The notes beneath the pieces were generated by a model that saw nothing but the letters and a program-made list of their open reading frames with translations, ran no database searches and was not told where the DNA came from. The translations under genes and the position numbers were made by a program. Positions 42,103-51,218 of a stretch of DNA of 51,227 bases are shown in pieces (position 1 is the first letter of the stretch; each line of letters opens with the position of its first letter). Source of the DNA: Natrialba swarupiae (GTDB lineage: Archaea > Halobacteriota > Halobacteria > Halobacteriales > Natrialbaceae); the NCBI RefSeq assembly GCF_008245225.1, contig NZ_VTAW01000025.1, positions 1 through 51,227 of the forward strand, given 5' to 3'.

Positions 42103-43218
42103 ATGGCAGATCGAGAAGCCGCACCCCGCAGAATACTGGATGAACTGGGCGAAGAGAACCGTATCCCGATTGTCAACGTTGACGAGGGCGATGTGTATGT
42201 CTTGTTCGGATTTCCGATTACTGGACTGCTCATCGGTGGGTTTAGTGGTATCAACGCGTTGGTTTTCCCACTCGTTCTTGCAGGTGTCGTTCTCGGGGTT
42301 GCATCCGTGTACGCAAGCCCGTCCCAGTTATCGGCTACAGCGTGGCTCACTGATGTTTTCCGGCATTACTGCAGACGCCCACGAGTAACGTACAACGTCC
42401 CAAAATCGGATGAGTCCGACTCCAGTCATTCACATTCGACGAAGAACAACGGTGGGCTGGTCAACTACACGCCATTCGCACCCGATGAGCGAACACAGGA
42501 TCTAACCAATATTGAACGAGCGTGGCCCGGTTCAGGTGCCATTCAGCGCACTGATGGTTCGATGGAAGCCTTCCTCGAGGTCGATCCAGGGAATATGGAT
42601 TTTGCGATGAGTGGTGATTGGGCCCACGTTCAGAACGTTGGCGCCGAGTTCGCGAACAAAGAACTCGATTATAATCTGAAATTCCACGCGACCACGCGGT
42701 CGTTTCCCGTCGAAGGCCTGATCACACAGATCGATGAGCGACTCGAAGATGAGGACGTTTCGGATAATCCAATATTCGAGGAACTGCTCACGGAGTATCG
42801 CGAGCAACGCCCTCAGGAACTCGATGGCGCTCAACAGCTTCGGTACTTTATCGGCGTTCAGGTCAATCCGCTCGAGGTCTACAATCGATACCGTGACGAA
42901 CAATCTCCGGCTGAGAAACTAACTACGCTCCCAGTCATTGGATTCCTGTTCAACCCCTTCGTTACTCGCCGTGAGGATCTAAGCGACGCGGAAGCCCGGG
43001 TAAAGATGTTCGACAAACTCGATCGACGGTGTCGGGCTGTCCAGACCGAACTGATCCAGAATGCACCTGGCTGGTCGGCTCGTCGCTTGAGCACAGTCGA
43101 ACTCTTCGTCCTCGCGATGGACTTCTGGAACGGCGAAGAACACGAGTACGACGACGCAAGTACTGCTGTTCGCGAACAACCAGTTCTCAACCACCAGCGG
43201 AGGGATGACGATGAGTAG
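42103..43218 (+). CDS. VirB3-like membrane domain fused to a VirB4 N-terminal-type domain
   Basis: 371 residues. After a short start it has two membrane helices (YVLFGFPITGLLIGGFSG and VFPLVLAGVVLGVASVYASP), like VirB3/PrgI. A soluble domain follows (TDGSMEAFLEVDPGNMDFAM, then DWAHVQNVGAEFANKELDYN, then RSFPVEGLI) that resembles the N-terminal domain of VirB4 ATPases. The next gene encodes the ATPase part, so VirB4 appears split here. The two genes overlap by 8 bases (ATGAGTAG). Confidence 0.65.
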   Translation: MADREAAPRRILDELGEENRIPIVNVDEGDVYVLFGFPITGLLIGGFSGINALVFPLVLAGVVLGVASVYASPSQLSATAWLTDVFRHYCRRPRVTYNVPKSDESDSSHSHSTKNNGGLVNYTPFAPDERTQDLTNIERAWPGSGAIQRTDGSMEAFLEVDPGNMDFAMSGDWAHVQNVGAEFANKELDYNLKFHATTRSFPVEGLITQIDERLEDEDVSDNPIFEELLTEYREQRPQELDGAQQLRYFIGVQVNPLEVYNRYRDEQSPAEKLTTLPVIGFLFNPFVTRREDLSDAEARVKMFDKLDRRCRAVQTELIQNAPGWSARRLSTVELFVLAMDFWNGEEHEYDDASTAVREQPVLNHQRRDDDE

Positions 43219-45397
43219 TCCGATCACTGGGAGTGTCGTCTTTGTTGTCGAACTCGGGCAGTATCTAGTTTCTCTCGATCCAACACTCATTGTTGCAGGA
43301 CTTATTCTGGGAGCTGTCCTCCTGGGTGTTGGCGTCAAGGCCTATCGGGGTCAAGCGAACAATGACGAGGAAGAAGTCGACCTCTTGGACGTCCTCGACG
43401 AGGAAACGCTCGAGGCTGGTCACGTCGAAGGACAACGCCTCGAAGATATAGCTGAGCGTCACAAGAGCACCGTTGCCCCATCGGCCATTACGTGGGAGAC
43501 TCGAGCCGCACAAGTAGGAGAACAATGGACGTCGACCCTCTACATCGCCGATTATCCCGACTATCCGAAAGATGGGTATCTAAACGAACTGTTCGAACTG
43601 ACCGATATCGAGTTCGATCTCACCGTCCATATCACGCCGAAGAATCAGCAGAAAGCCCGTGACGAACTCCAGCGTGTTGCAGACGATCTTCAGGTTGATG
43701 CGGATCTCGAGCAGAGCGTTCGCGGGGCGTACCTGCAGGAACGCGCCACCGAAGCGGTGTCGACGTACAAAGCGGTCGAAAACGGCAGCCGTGTGTTCGA
43801 TCAGGGCATGTTCATCACTGTTCGATCGGAGACGAAAGACGACCTCAGAGAAGCTGTCCGGACGATTCGACGCCGGCTTCGCGAGCAACCCGCTGGCCTT
43901 ACACCGAAGACGGCAATCTGTAAGCAAGATCTCGCACTCCAGGCCGCTGCTCCGATCGGATCGAATCCGTTTGGGCGCGAGGCCATCTCACTCGGTGGCG
44001 CAGTCGGCGCGTTACTTGCTTCGCCGCACAATGCGACCATTCTCGAGGACGATGGTGTGGAGTTTGGAACGCACTGGAAGAACGGGAGTCCGGTCGTAAT
44101 CAATCCGTTTGCTCGAGAAAACGGCTATGCGATGTTCACCATCGGCGACCCCGGGTCCGGGAAGTCGTTTGGTGCGAAACAAAACTTCATTCGGTCGATC
44201 GAGCAAAGCGAGGATCGAATCGGAATCATCCTCGAGCCACTGAATAACTGGGCTGGTGTCGCCGAGGCACTCGGTGGAACGCGAATTACGGTCGGTGGCG
44301 ACATGGGGCTGAATCCGCTTGAGATCAAACCGACTCCCGAACGGATTCAACGAGCAATGGGGGAGGACGCGAGTCCATACCGAGAAAAGCTCGACAGTGT
44401 GATGAGCTTCCTCTCGAACTACTTTGCGCTCCGTGGAATCCAACTCGGCGATAAACGAACGACACTCGAGACGGCCATCGAAGAGGCGTATGCGCGGAAG
44501 GGCATTACGGACGACATCGCGACACACGACAACGAGAGCCCGACGCTGCGAGACGTCCTCGATATCCTCAAGGAGATGGTGGACAACCCAGAGGGGTTCG
44601 TCGTTCGAACGGATGAAGAGTCTCGAAAGATCGAATCTGATGCAACGTGGTTGATCGACCAGTTGCGATCATTTGCTGAGGATGGTCGGTACGAAAATCT
44701 TGGGCGGTCGACCGAGTTTGACCTTCGGGACGAGAAGGTGATCTATCTCGACCTAGCCCAACAGGAAGGCAGTCTCGGGGGCAGCACGAGTCTCATCATG
44801 CAGTTGTTGATCACGTTGGTCTACGAGCGAGCGAAGGAGACGGACAAGGAGGTCGTGTTCGTCATCGACGAAGCCCGATACCTGATGCAGGATGCGGCGA
44901 GCCTCGAGTATCTCGAGATCGTGTTCCGTCACCACCGCCACCATGACCTCTCGATCCGGATGATCACCCAGACCGTCGACGAGTTCTTCCAGCACACTGA
45001 GTCCGAGGCAATCCTCGATCAGTGTGCGATCAAGCAGTTCCACCATCTCGACGGGATGGACCAACACTGGGCCAACGAGTTTGGACTGAACTCGGCACAG
45101 ATGCGGTTCGTCCAGGATGCTGTCCCTGGAAGTGAAGACATCGGGTATTCGGAAGCACTCGTCGGCGTCGACGGCGACTGGCGCGGTATCGAGGTCCATG
45201 CACTCGAGAAAGAGAAGGCAGTAATCGATTTCGATGCCAAAGACCAATCGCGAGTTGAGCTTCCCGGAGTCTCTGAAGGAGATGGAGGACAACCCACAGA
45301 AGACATCGGAACGGACGAGACGGGTCCCGAAGCACAGCAAGACGCGGGCCATGAGGTGTTAACGTGGACTGACGGAGGTGGCCACTCCGATGAGTGA
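43211..45397 (+). CDS. VirB4-like conjugation ATPase
   Basis: 728 residues from ATG 43211; another ATG at 43205 is equally possible. One N-terminal membrane helix (LIVAGLILGAVLLGVGV), then a mixed domain, then a P-loop ATPase: Walker A GDPGSGKS at 312-319 and Walker B VVFVIDEARYL with Asp553/Glu554. Next come FRHHRHHDLSIRMITQTVDE and the QCAIKQFHHLDGMD region typical of VirB4/TraC/HerA-type ATPases. It powers assembly or substrate transfer at the membrane. Its stop overlaps the coupling-protein start by 8 bases. Confidence 0.85.
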   Translation: MSSPITGSVVFVVELGQYLVSLDPTLIVAGLILGAVLLGVGVKAYRGQANNDEEEVDLLDVLDEETLEAGHVEGQRLEDIAERHKSTVAPSAITWETRAAQVGEQWTSTLYIADYPDYPKDGYLNELFELTDIEFDLTVHITPKNQQKARDELQRVADDLQVDADLEQSVRGAYLQERATEAVSTYKAVENGSRVFDQGMFITVRSETKDDLREAVRTIRRRLREQPAGLTPKTAICKQDLALQAAAPIGSNPFGREAISLGGAVGALLASPHNATILEDDGVEFGTHWKNGSPVVINPFARENGYAMFTIGDPGSGKSFGAKQNFIRSIEQSEDRIGIILEPLNNWAGVAEALGGTRITVGGDMGLNPLEIKPTPERIQRAMGEDASPYREKLDSVMSFLSNYFALRGIQLGDKRTTLETAIEEAYARKGITDDIATHDNESPTLRDVLDILKEMVDNPEGFVVRTDEESRKIESDATWLIDQLRSFAEDGRYENLGRSTEFDLRDEKVIYLDLAQQEGSLGGSTSLIMQLLITLVYERAKETDKEVVFVIDEARYLMQDAASLEYLEIVFRHHRHHDLSIRMITQTVDEFFQHTESEAILDQCAIKQFHHLDGMDQHWANEFGLNSAQMRFVQDAVPGSEDIGYSEALVGVDGDWRGIEVHALEKEKAVIDFDAKDQSRVELPGVSEGDGGQPTEDIGTDETGPEAQQDAGHEVLTWTDGGGHSDE

Positions 45398-48300
45398 ATA
45401 CATCCGAGTGACACCAACCTCTGAGGGACTCCACACCGCAGAGATACCTGCCGCACTCGAGAGCGTGCACAAACTGACGAACCCAGATGCACGAGGGTTG
45501 TCGAACCAACTGAATCCGTTTGCTAATACTGCTCCACCAACGTTCGAATTTCTCGCTATCAGCGAGGGGGAAGATGAACCAGTCGAGTTCTACTACGGTG
45601 TCGACCACACAGCGCATCTCGAAACGCTCGAGAAACGGCTCAAGACGATCTACCCGCAAACGTTTGACATCGCTCGATGTGAGCTGAACCTTGAGCAAAA
45701 ACTCATCCACCCAGTCGAATACACACAGGACGAGTATCATGAGCGACTCGAGGATGGAAGATTGGTAGCGTCTCGAGTGGTCGACGAACGGGCTGATCAC
45801 GAGCAAGATGGGGGCGAGAGAACTGACGGTGGTCGGTCGACCGACGAGGAACTCGAGTTCGCTAACCTCGAGTCCGAAACTGACGACGCCGATCGTGATG
45901 AATCGATCCTCGAGTACACCTCTGACGAGTCTACTGAAGACGGTGATTCGGCGTTCGACGAAAGAACCTTGTCCACTCCAGAGTCCGAGACCATCTTCGC
46001 TCGGCCACCACTCCAGGAGGTCGAACCGATCGGTGTGCAGTGGTACGGTCGGGCCGAGCGAAAACGCGACTGGATGACGACCATCAAATCGTTCGCAAAC
46101 CAAGATCCGGATCCAACCGAGTACGATACCGAACAGCCCCCACTTGCGACGTTGATCGATCATCTCACCGAATTCGAGTATCCGATCGCATTCCAGGTGG
46201 TCTGGCAGCGCAAAGCTGGCTGGGTTGCGGACGCAGAGTTACGGATCGAAGACGTTCGAGACGGACGAGACACGTTCAGCCAGCGCTCTATCGGCCTGCT
46301 GTTCGAACCCAGTGACGTCGGCTCGGAGGAACACCAGCGTCCCATCGGAACCGAAGCCCGAAATCGAATCGACCGAATCGAAGCCAAGCATCCAAAACGG
46401 ACGTTCACCGTCAATGCTCGAGCAGTCGCGCTTCCAACTTGCGATGGTACCGAGGCAAACAATCGCGTCGAAACCCAACTTGACCAACTCGCTCAATCGC
46501 TGAACGCCTTAGATGGCCCGTTCTACGAACTCGAGGGACGTCGACTCCGCTCGAAAGGCATCTTGAATCGAACGAAACGCAAACGTGCTCGAACAGTCCT
46601 CAAAAACGTATTCGATAGCGAGCTGACTACGGGACGAGGGAAATGCCGGCCAGACCTCGTGTTAAACGCCGATGAACTCGCGAACCTCACTGTCGTCCCC
46701 TCGTCCCAAGACCTCACGGTCGAAGGTACCCGTGGGACACGTTCTGAGCAACGCTCTCGGAATCCACTCCCACGGCCACATCCGGATCTGATGGACGAGT
46801 TTCGAGAGGGCATGGCAATTGGGTATGCGATCGATGAGAACGGTTCACCAGAAAACCAGCCGGTTTGTATTCCACCGTCGTTACTTCCGACTCATTACGT
46901 CCGTGCGGCAACGACCGGCGGCGGAAAGTCGAAATCACTGACCAACGACAAGCTTTCGCTCTACGACCAGACCGACGGGCCGATCATTCTGATTGACGCA
47001 AAGGGTGACGGCCTCTGTGAGGACTACATGCGAGCCCACGCTCGTCGATTCGGCGTCGACGATCTCGAGGAAAACGTCCTACATTTCCCGATTCCTGAGG
47101 TACTCCCTGGATTCGCGTTCTTCAATATCGAGCGCCAACTCGAGAATGGGGTTCGACGCGTTGACGCGGTCCAGAACAAGGCGGATCACTACGAGGAGAT
47201 CCTGAAAATGGTGATGGGTGAAGATCGCTATGAACGAGCAGTCGTTGCGCCAACGCTCATCAAGTATCTCATCAAGACACTCTACGACGACGAGTATGGC
47301 CGCGAAAACGGTCGCTACCGTGAGAGTGAGGAGTACTTTGCACACGACCAACTCGAGTACGTCGTCGACCAGCTCTGGCGTGCTGGACCACCAGAGCCTG
47401 AGGAAGGGGCTGCCCCACGCTCGAGTCATCCACAGGTGCAACGACGGATCGACCGCCAGCTCCAGCTCGATCCAAACACGTTTGCGACCGTAATGGGCGG
47501 CGTGAGCAACCGCCTCGACTACATTTCCCAGGACGAGCATCTCCGCCGAGTGTTCAACAACACTGAGCCGCAGTTCGACTTCCGTGATGTCCTCGACGAT
47601 CGCACGGTAATCCTGTTCGACCTCAGTGGGCTTCGCGATGACTCGGCGAAGGCGATGACTGGTGTGATCCTGACAGAGCTATACAACACGCTGAAAGAGC
47701 GTGGTGACGATCTTCAGCGGAAGCCGGACGACTACGTGGTCAATCTGCTTATCGACGAGGCTTCGAGTCTGGCTGTCTCTGGCATAATGAACACGCTGTT
47801 GGAGAAAGGACGAAGCTTTCGGCTCTCTGTTGGTCTCTCGCTCCAGTTCCCTGAGCAACTTGACGTCAAGGGTGGCCGTGAAGTCTACCTGAACGTTCTC
47901 AACGACGTTGGGAGCCCGATCATCGGCAAGATCGCTGTTGACAACGAGATTGCGAAGGTGATGGCCCACGAGGAGATGGATCCTGTCGAGTTCGCCAATC
48001 GAATCCGGTCACTTCCACGTGGTGAATGGATTGTTCGTCTCCCGAGTCCGACGTTCGGTGAGACCGGTCCAGAGCCGTTCAGTTTGGCTCCGCTACCGAT
48101 TCCACCGGGACATCCCGAGAGTGATGATCCACTGACTGCCAACGAGGAGCAAGCGTTTCAGAACGCGCTCGAACTAATTCATGAGCGAGCGGAGACCGAG
48201 TACGGTACTGTGTCTGAGTCCCCTCCAACGAGTCGGACTCCGGATACTGTTCGCGAGACGTTCGAATTAGCGTCCGAAGACCTCGATATTGCCCTCGCAA

Positions 48301-49760
48301 ACGCAGTTCGTACCATCCAACTCCGACGGGATGCTCGTGAAGAGAACGGATGGGTTCCTGTTCAGCCGGTTGACCAGGTACTTCGAACACAATTCGAGGC
48401 CGCCGAGGCGTCACCACCATCGATCGAAGAGCTTGGTGAAATCCGGGATCGTTCTCGATTGCTCGAGGTAACGCTCGATCAGGAACACGGCGAGATCGTT
48501 GTTCGATTGACTGACGAGGGCGAAGCGGTGACCGAACCAGATACGGGTGATGTCCGATCATCGGGAAGTGATCTCCACGATGAGTTGTTGTTCGCCGTCG
48601 AGCGGGAACTCTCTCGACAGGGCTTCGATGTCACGGTCTTTACGCAGGATGGAAGCGAGAAACCGGATGGACGAGCGGTTCATCCCGACTGTGAACACAT
48701 CTTTGATATCGAGGTCGAGTCGACGACGGTCGACAAACCGGTGAAGATCCTTCGAAACTTCCAACGGGCTCAAGATGCTGGTCACGTCCCGTTGTTCGTC
48801 GTCGCCTCCTCTGAAGACGGTGATGACGAACTGCAGGCTGCTGCTCGTCTTGAGGATATCCTCTCTTCACCAGTCAACGAACTCGAGTCCGGGGATGTCC
48901 GATTATACACGTCTGACTCGCACATCACGTTCGATGGCGGTGCGAACACTCGAGACGGCGTGACCGCAGTTCGGCCAGCGACTGGTGACTCGAGACGCTC
49001 TGTGTGGACTCGAGACGGTGGAGAGTATATGTTGAGTGATGGGACGGAAACTGAATGTATGACCGTTTCGTCGTTTGACTCGCTCTCACGCAGTGATGTC
49101 CCGGCGGTATATAGCTATGACAGAGCTGCCGATGAGTACGTTGTCTACGAACCCACCGAACGCCATATCTACGAGACCAAATCGGCGTTCAAACAGGAGT
49201 GGGTCCCAATTCGAAAGCCGTTTGTCCCCGATACTGTCACTTCACAACTGAATGATGCGCTCGAGCCACACGTGATTGCTGTGATCGAGAGTGATAGTGG
49301 CACAATACAGATCTATCGTGATGGGCAACTACGATCTCTCGATGTTCTTGTCGAAGCGGCGGATTCACTGACCGCTGAACGGTCATTCAGTTCCATCGAG
49401 GATGATTCCGTCTCGACTTCACACCTGAACTCCGGATGTGGTTCACCTACTCCTGATCCTTCAGAGACTCTGTCTGAAAGCCACTCATCAAATAGCTCAC
49501 AGAGCGTGGATTTCGGAACCTTCGTTGAGGAGTGTCTCAGTGAACAGGAAGACGCCGAAATCGCGAAAGACGAACTCTACAACGCCTACGAAGCATGGGC
49601 AGACACACACGGTCACGAGGCGTATGCGAAATCCTGGTTCGGCCGGAAGTTGAGCGAGCATGTTTCGTATGACGAGTATCGCCCAACACGTGACGGCGAG
49701 CGTGTACGCCACTATACTGGTATCACACTGTCGTCCTCTGGTCGAACCTTCCTCGAATAA
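45390..49760 (+). CDS. TraG/VirD4-like coupling ATPase with nuclease-like and D5-type C-terminal domains
   Basis: 1456 residues. An acidic linker follows an N-terminal globular region (about 130-215). The motor domain has Walker A TTGGGKSKS (508-516) and Walker B NLLIDEASSLA (Asp789/Glu790), as in TraG/VirD4 and HerA-type coupling ATPases. Around 1085-1125 the pattern KPDGRAV, then FDIEVES, then KPVKILRNFQRA is PD-(D/E)XK-like (Asp1093, Glu1108, Glu1110, Lys1116 or Lys1119). The last 80 residues (FVEECLSEQEDAEIAKDELY, then SWFGRKLSEH, then RHYTGITL) match the winged helix at the end of D5/phage primase-helicases. The ATPase call is firm; the two C-terminal domains are pattern matches. It could bind, nick and transfer DNA in one polypeptide. 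Confidence 0.8.
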   Translation: MSEYIRVTPTSEGLHTAEIPAALESVHKLTNPDARGLSNQLNPFANTAPPTFEFLAISEGEDEPVEFYYGVDHTAHLETLEKRLKTIYPQTFDIARCELNLEQKLIHPVEYTQDEYHERLEDGRLVASRVVDERADHEQDGGERTDGGRSTDEELEFANLESETDDADRDESILEYTSDESTEDGDSAFDERTLSTPESETIFARPPLQEVEPIGVQWYGRAERKRDWMTTIKSFANQDPDPTEYDTEQPPLATLIDHLTEFEYPIAFQVVWQRKAGWVADAELRIEDVRDGRDTFSQRSIGLLFEPSDVGSEEHQRPIGTEARNRIDRIEAKHPKRTFTVNARAVALPTCDGTEANNRVETQLDQLAQSLNALDGPFYELEGRRLRSKGILNRTKRKRARTVLKNVFDSELTTGRGKCRPDLVLNADELANLTVVPSSQDLTVEGTRGTRSEQRSRNPLPRPHPDLMDEFREGMAIGYAIDENGSPENQPVCIPPSLLPTHYVRAATTGGGKSKSLTNDKLSLYDQTDGPIILIDAKGDGLCEDYMRAHARRFGVDDLEENVLHFPIPEVLPGFAFFNIERQLENGVRRVDAVQNKADHYEEILKMVMGEDRYERAVVAPTLIKYLIKTLYDDEYGRENGRYRESEEYFAHDQLEYVVDQLWRAGPPEPEEGAAPRSSHPQVQRRIDRQLQLDPNTFATVMGGVSNRLDYISQDEHLRRVFNNTEPQFDFRDVLDDRTVILFDLSGLRDDSAKAMTGVILTELYNTLKERGDDLQRKPDDYVVNLLIDEASSLAVSGIMNTLLEKGRSFRLSVGLSLQFPEQLDVKGGREVYLNVLNDVGSPIIGKIAVDNEIAKVMAHEEMDPVEFANRIRSLPRGEWIVRLPSPTFGETGPEPFSLAPLPIPPGHPESDDPLTANEEQAFQNALELIHERAETEYGTVSESPPTSRTPDTVRETFELASEDLDIALANAVRTIQLRRDAREENGWVPVQPVDQVLRTQFEAAEASPPSIEELGEIRDRSRLLEVTLDQEHGEIVVRLTDEGEAVTEPDTGDVRSSGSDLHDELLFAVERELSRQGFDVTVFTQDGSEKPDGRAVHPDCEHIFDIEVESTTVDKPVKILRNFQRAQDAGHVPLFVVASSEDGDDELQAAARLEDILSSPVNELESGDVRLYTSDSHITFDGGANTRDGVTAVRPATGDSRRSVWTRDGGEYMLSDGTETECMTVSSFDSLSRSDVPAVYSYDRAADEYVVYEPTERHIYETKSAFKQEWVPIRKPFVPDTVTSQLNDALEPHVIAVIESDSGTIQIYRDGQLRSLDVLVEAADSLTAERSFSSIEDDSVSTSHLNSGCGSPTPDPSETLSESHSSNSSQSVDFGTFVEECLSEQEDAEIAKDELYNAYEAWADTHGHEAYAKSWFGRKLSEHVSYDEYRPTRDGERVRHYTGITLSSSGRTFLE

Positions 49761-49762
49761 CT

Positions 49763-50038
49763 ATGGGTGAAACCATCATGTATCGGGTGGATTTTATCTG
49801 CAATCATTGCCGTCCAGGCTTCCCGGAGATCGGAAAAATGCCTGGACAGGAATGTCCAGGGAAAATCGAAAGACTGCGGCTGATGTCCAGGCAAATGTGG
49901 GGCGAAAACCGACTAGTACAGAGGGGGGTTGTCCCGTCGGTCCAGGCAGTCTCGAGCGACGAAGCGTTCAACCCCGCGAGTTTTTTCGACTCCTCGAGAG
50001 TCGGAGAGTCATCACCGATGGAGGTCGACCATGAATGA
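49763..50038 (+). CDS. Possible small protein overlapping the GTCCAGG repeat region
   Basis: 91 codons, starting MGETIMYRVDFICNHCRPGF and ending EVDHE with an 8-base overlap to the primase start. The Cys pair CNHC could bind zinc, but the rest has little protein-like character. Much of the frame runs across the repeated GTCCAGG boxes and a hairpin, so it may be non-coding. Kept because of the tight operon-like overlaps on both sides. Confidence 0.35.
   Translation: MGETIMYRVDFICNHCRPGFPEIGKMPGQECPGKIERLRLMSRQMWGENRLVQRGVVPSVQAVSSDEAFNPASFFDSSRVGESSPMEVDHE
49812..49947. repeat. GTCCAGG repeat cluster (iteron-like)
   Basis: Five copies of GTCCAGG in 136 bases: direct at 49812, 49854, 49884 and 49940, and inverted (GCCTGGAC) at 49840. 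The inverted copy and the 49854 copy form a perfect stem CCTGGACA-GGAA-TGTCCAGG at 49841-49860. Spacings are 28, 14, 30 and 56 bases, close to multiples of 14. Placed just upstream of the primase/polymerase-like gene, this could be a replication or transfer origin or an operator. Confidence 0.55.
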
Positions 50039-51218
50039 TCAGATAGCAGGCGGAATCGATGTCGAAGCAGTACCGGATACACTCGCTGAACGACCACAGT
50101 GGATTTGCTGGCGAACGGAGGACCGCGATGGGAAGGCAACGAAGGTACCAGTCGATCCGGAGACTGGGAGCTTTGCGTCGACGATGGATGATCGGACGTG
50201 GACTACTCTTGAGCAAGCACTCGAGTACATGGCTACTGGTGCAGCCACGGGAGTCGGATTCGTCTTCACGGCGACGGATCCGTTGGTCGGTGTGGATTTA
50301 GATGACTGCCGCGATCCCGAGACAGGCGAGCCACTCGAGCCGGCGCCGTCGATCATCGAGCGGTTGGATTCGTTCACCGAGGTTTCGCCATCGGGAACTG
50401 GGTATCACGTGATCCTCGAGGGGGATCTTCCTGATGGCCGGAACCGACATGGCTCGATCGAGATGTACGACCGGGCTCGTTTCTTTACTGTGACTGCAGA
50501 CCACGTCGACGGAACGCCGACGTCGATCAACGAGCGACAGGAGGCACTCGAGGCGGTTCACGAGGAGTTCGTCGCGTCCCAGGTAAGTGATGGCGCTGAC
50601 GGTGTCGACAGCAATCTATCGGACACTGAGGCTTGTGATCAGTCACTGAAACTCGAGGACGAGGAACTCCTCGAGAACGCACGGTCGGCAAGCAACGGTG
50701 AAAAGTTCGCCCGGTTGTGGTGTGGTTCGACTGCTGGGTACGAGAGTCAGTCAGAAGCAGACATGGCATTGTGCTGTTTGCTGGTGTTCTGGACTGGTGG
50801 CAACGCCGCTCGAGTCGATCATCTCTTTCGGCAGTCAGGGTTGATGCGAGACAAGTGGGACGACGTCCATTATAGCGATGGCTCAACATACGGTGAGAAG
50901 ACGGTCGAGCGGGCGATTTCGAATACGAACGATGTATATGATCCGTCGAATGAGAGCGGAACATGTGATGTGGGTGCGCAGACGACAACTACACAGAGTC
51001 ATAGTCGGGAGGATCCCACATCGACGACTGATCGAACTACGGAGGAAACTAACAGCGCACAGGCCGCCTATCTGGCCGAGAAGAATCAGCTTTTGGGTGA
51101 GCGGGTGTCGGACCTCGAGGCGACGCTTGAGCAGAAAGACACCCGTATCGGAGCGTGTCATAGAATCGATCACAGGGTTTTGAGCTTCGTACGTCCGGGA
51201 TTGTGTCCTCTTTCGTAG
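50031..51218 (+). CDS. NrS-1-type phage primase/polymerase-like protein, C-terminus altered
   Basis: 395 residues from ATG 50031. The N-terminal part, PQWICWRTEDRDGKATKVPV, then GVGFVFTATDPLVGVDLDDC, then IEMYDRARFFTVTADHV, is the archaeo-eukaryotic primase-like core of phage NrS-1-type polymerases. The following ADMALCCLLVFWTGGNAARV, then DHLFRQSGLMRDKWD and YGEKTVERAI is the helix bundle usual after it. A short coiled coil (LGERVSDLEATLEQKDTRI) then changes abruptly to GACHRIDHRVLSF and stops. The end looks replaced by unrelated DNA, perhaps an insertion starting near 51155. The product is likely a replication protein of the element. Confidence 0.75.
   Translation: MNDQIAGGIDVEAVPDTLAERPQWICWRTEDRDGKATKVPVDPETGSFASTMDDRTWTTLEQALEYMATGAATGVGFVFTATDPLVGVDLDDCRDPETGEPLEPAPSIIERLDSFTEVSPSGTGYHVILEGDLPDGRNRHGSIEMYDRARFFTVTADHVDGTPTSINERQEALEAVHEEFVASQVSDGADGVDSNLSDTEACDQSLKLEDEELLENARSASNGEKFARLWCGSTAGYESQSEADMALCCLLVFWTGGNAARVDHLFRQSGLMRDKWDDVHYSDGSTYGEKTVERAISNTNDVYDPSNESGTCDVGAQTTTTQSHSREDPTSTTDRTTEETNSAQAAYLAEKNQLLGERVSDLEATLEQKDTRIGACHRIDHRVLSFVRPGLCPLS

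Noticed and set aside
45030..46163. 377-codon minus-strand frame across the VirB4/coupling-protein junction
   Set aside because: It is antisense to two well-supported genes and has no recognisable features.
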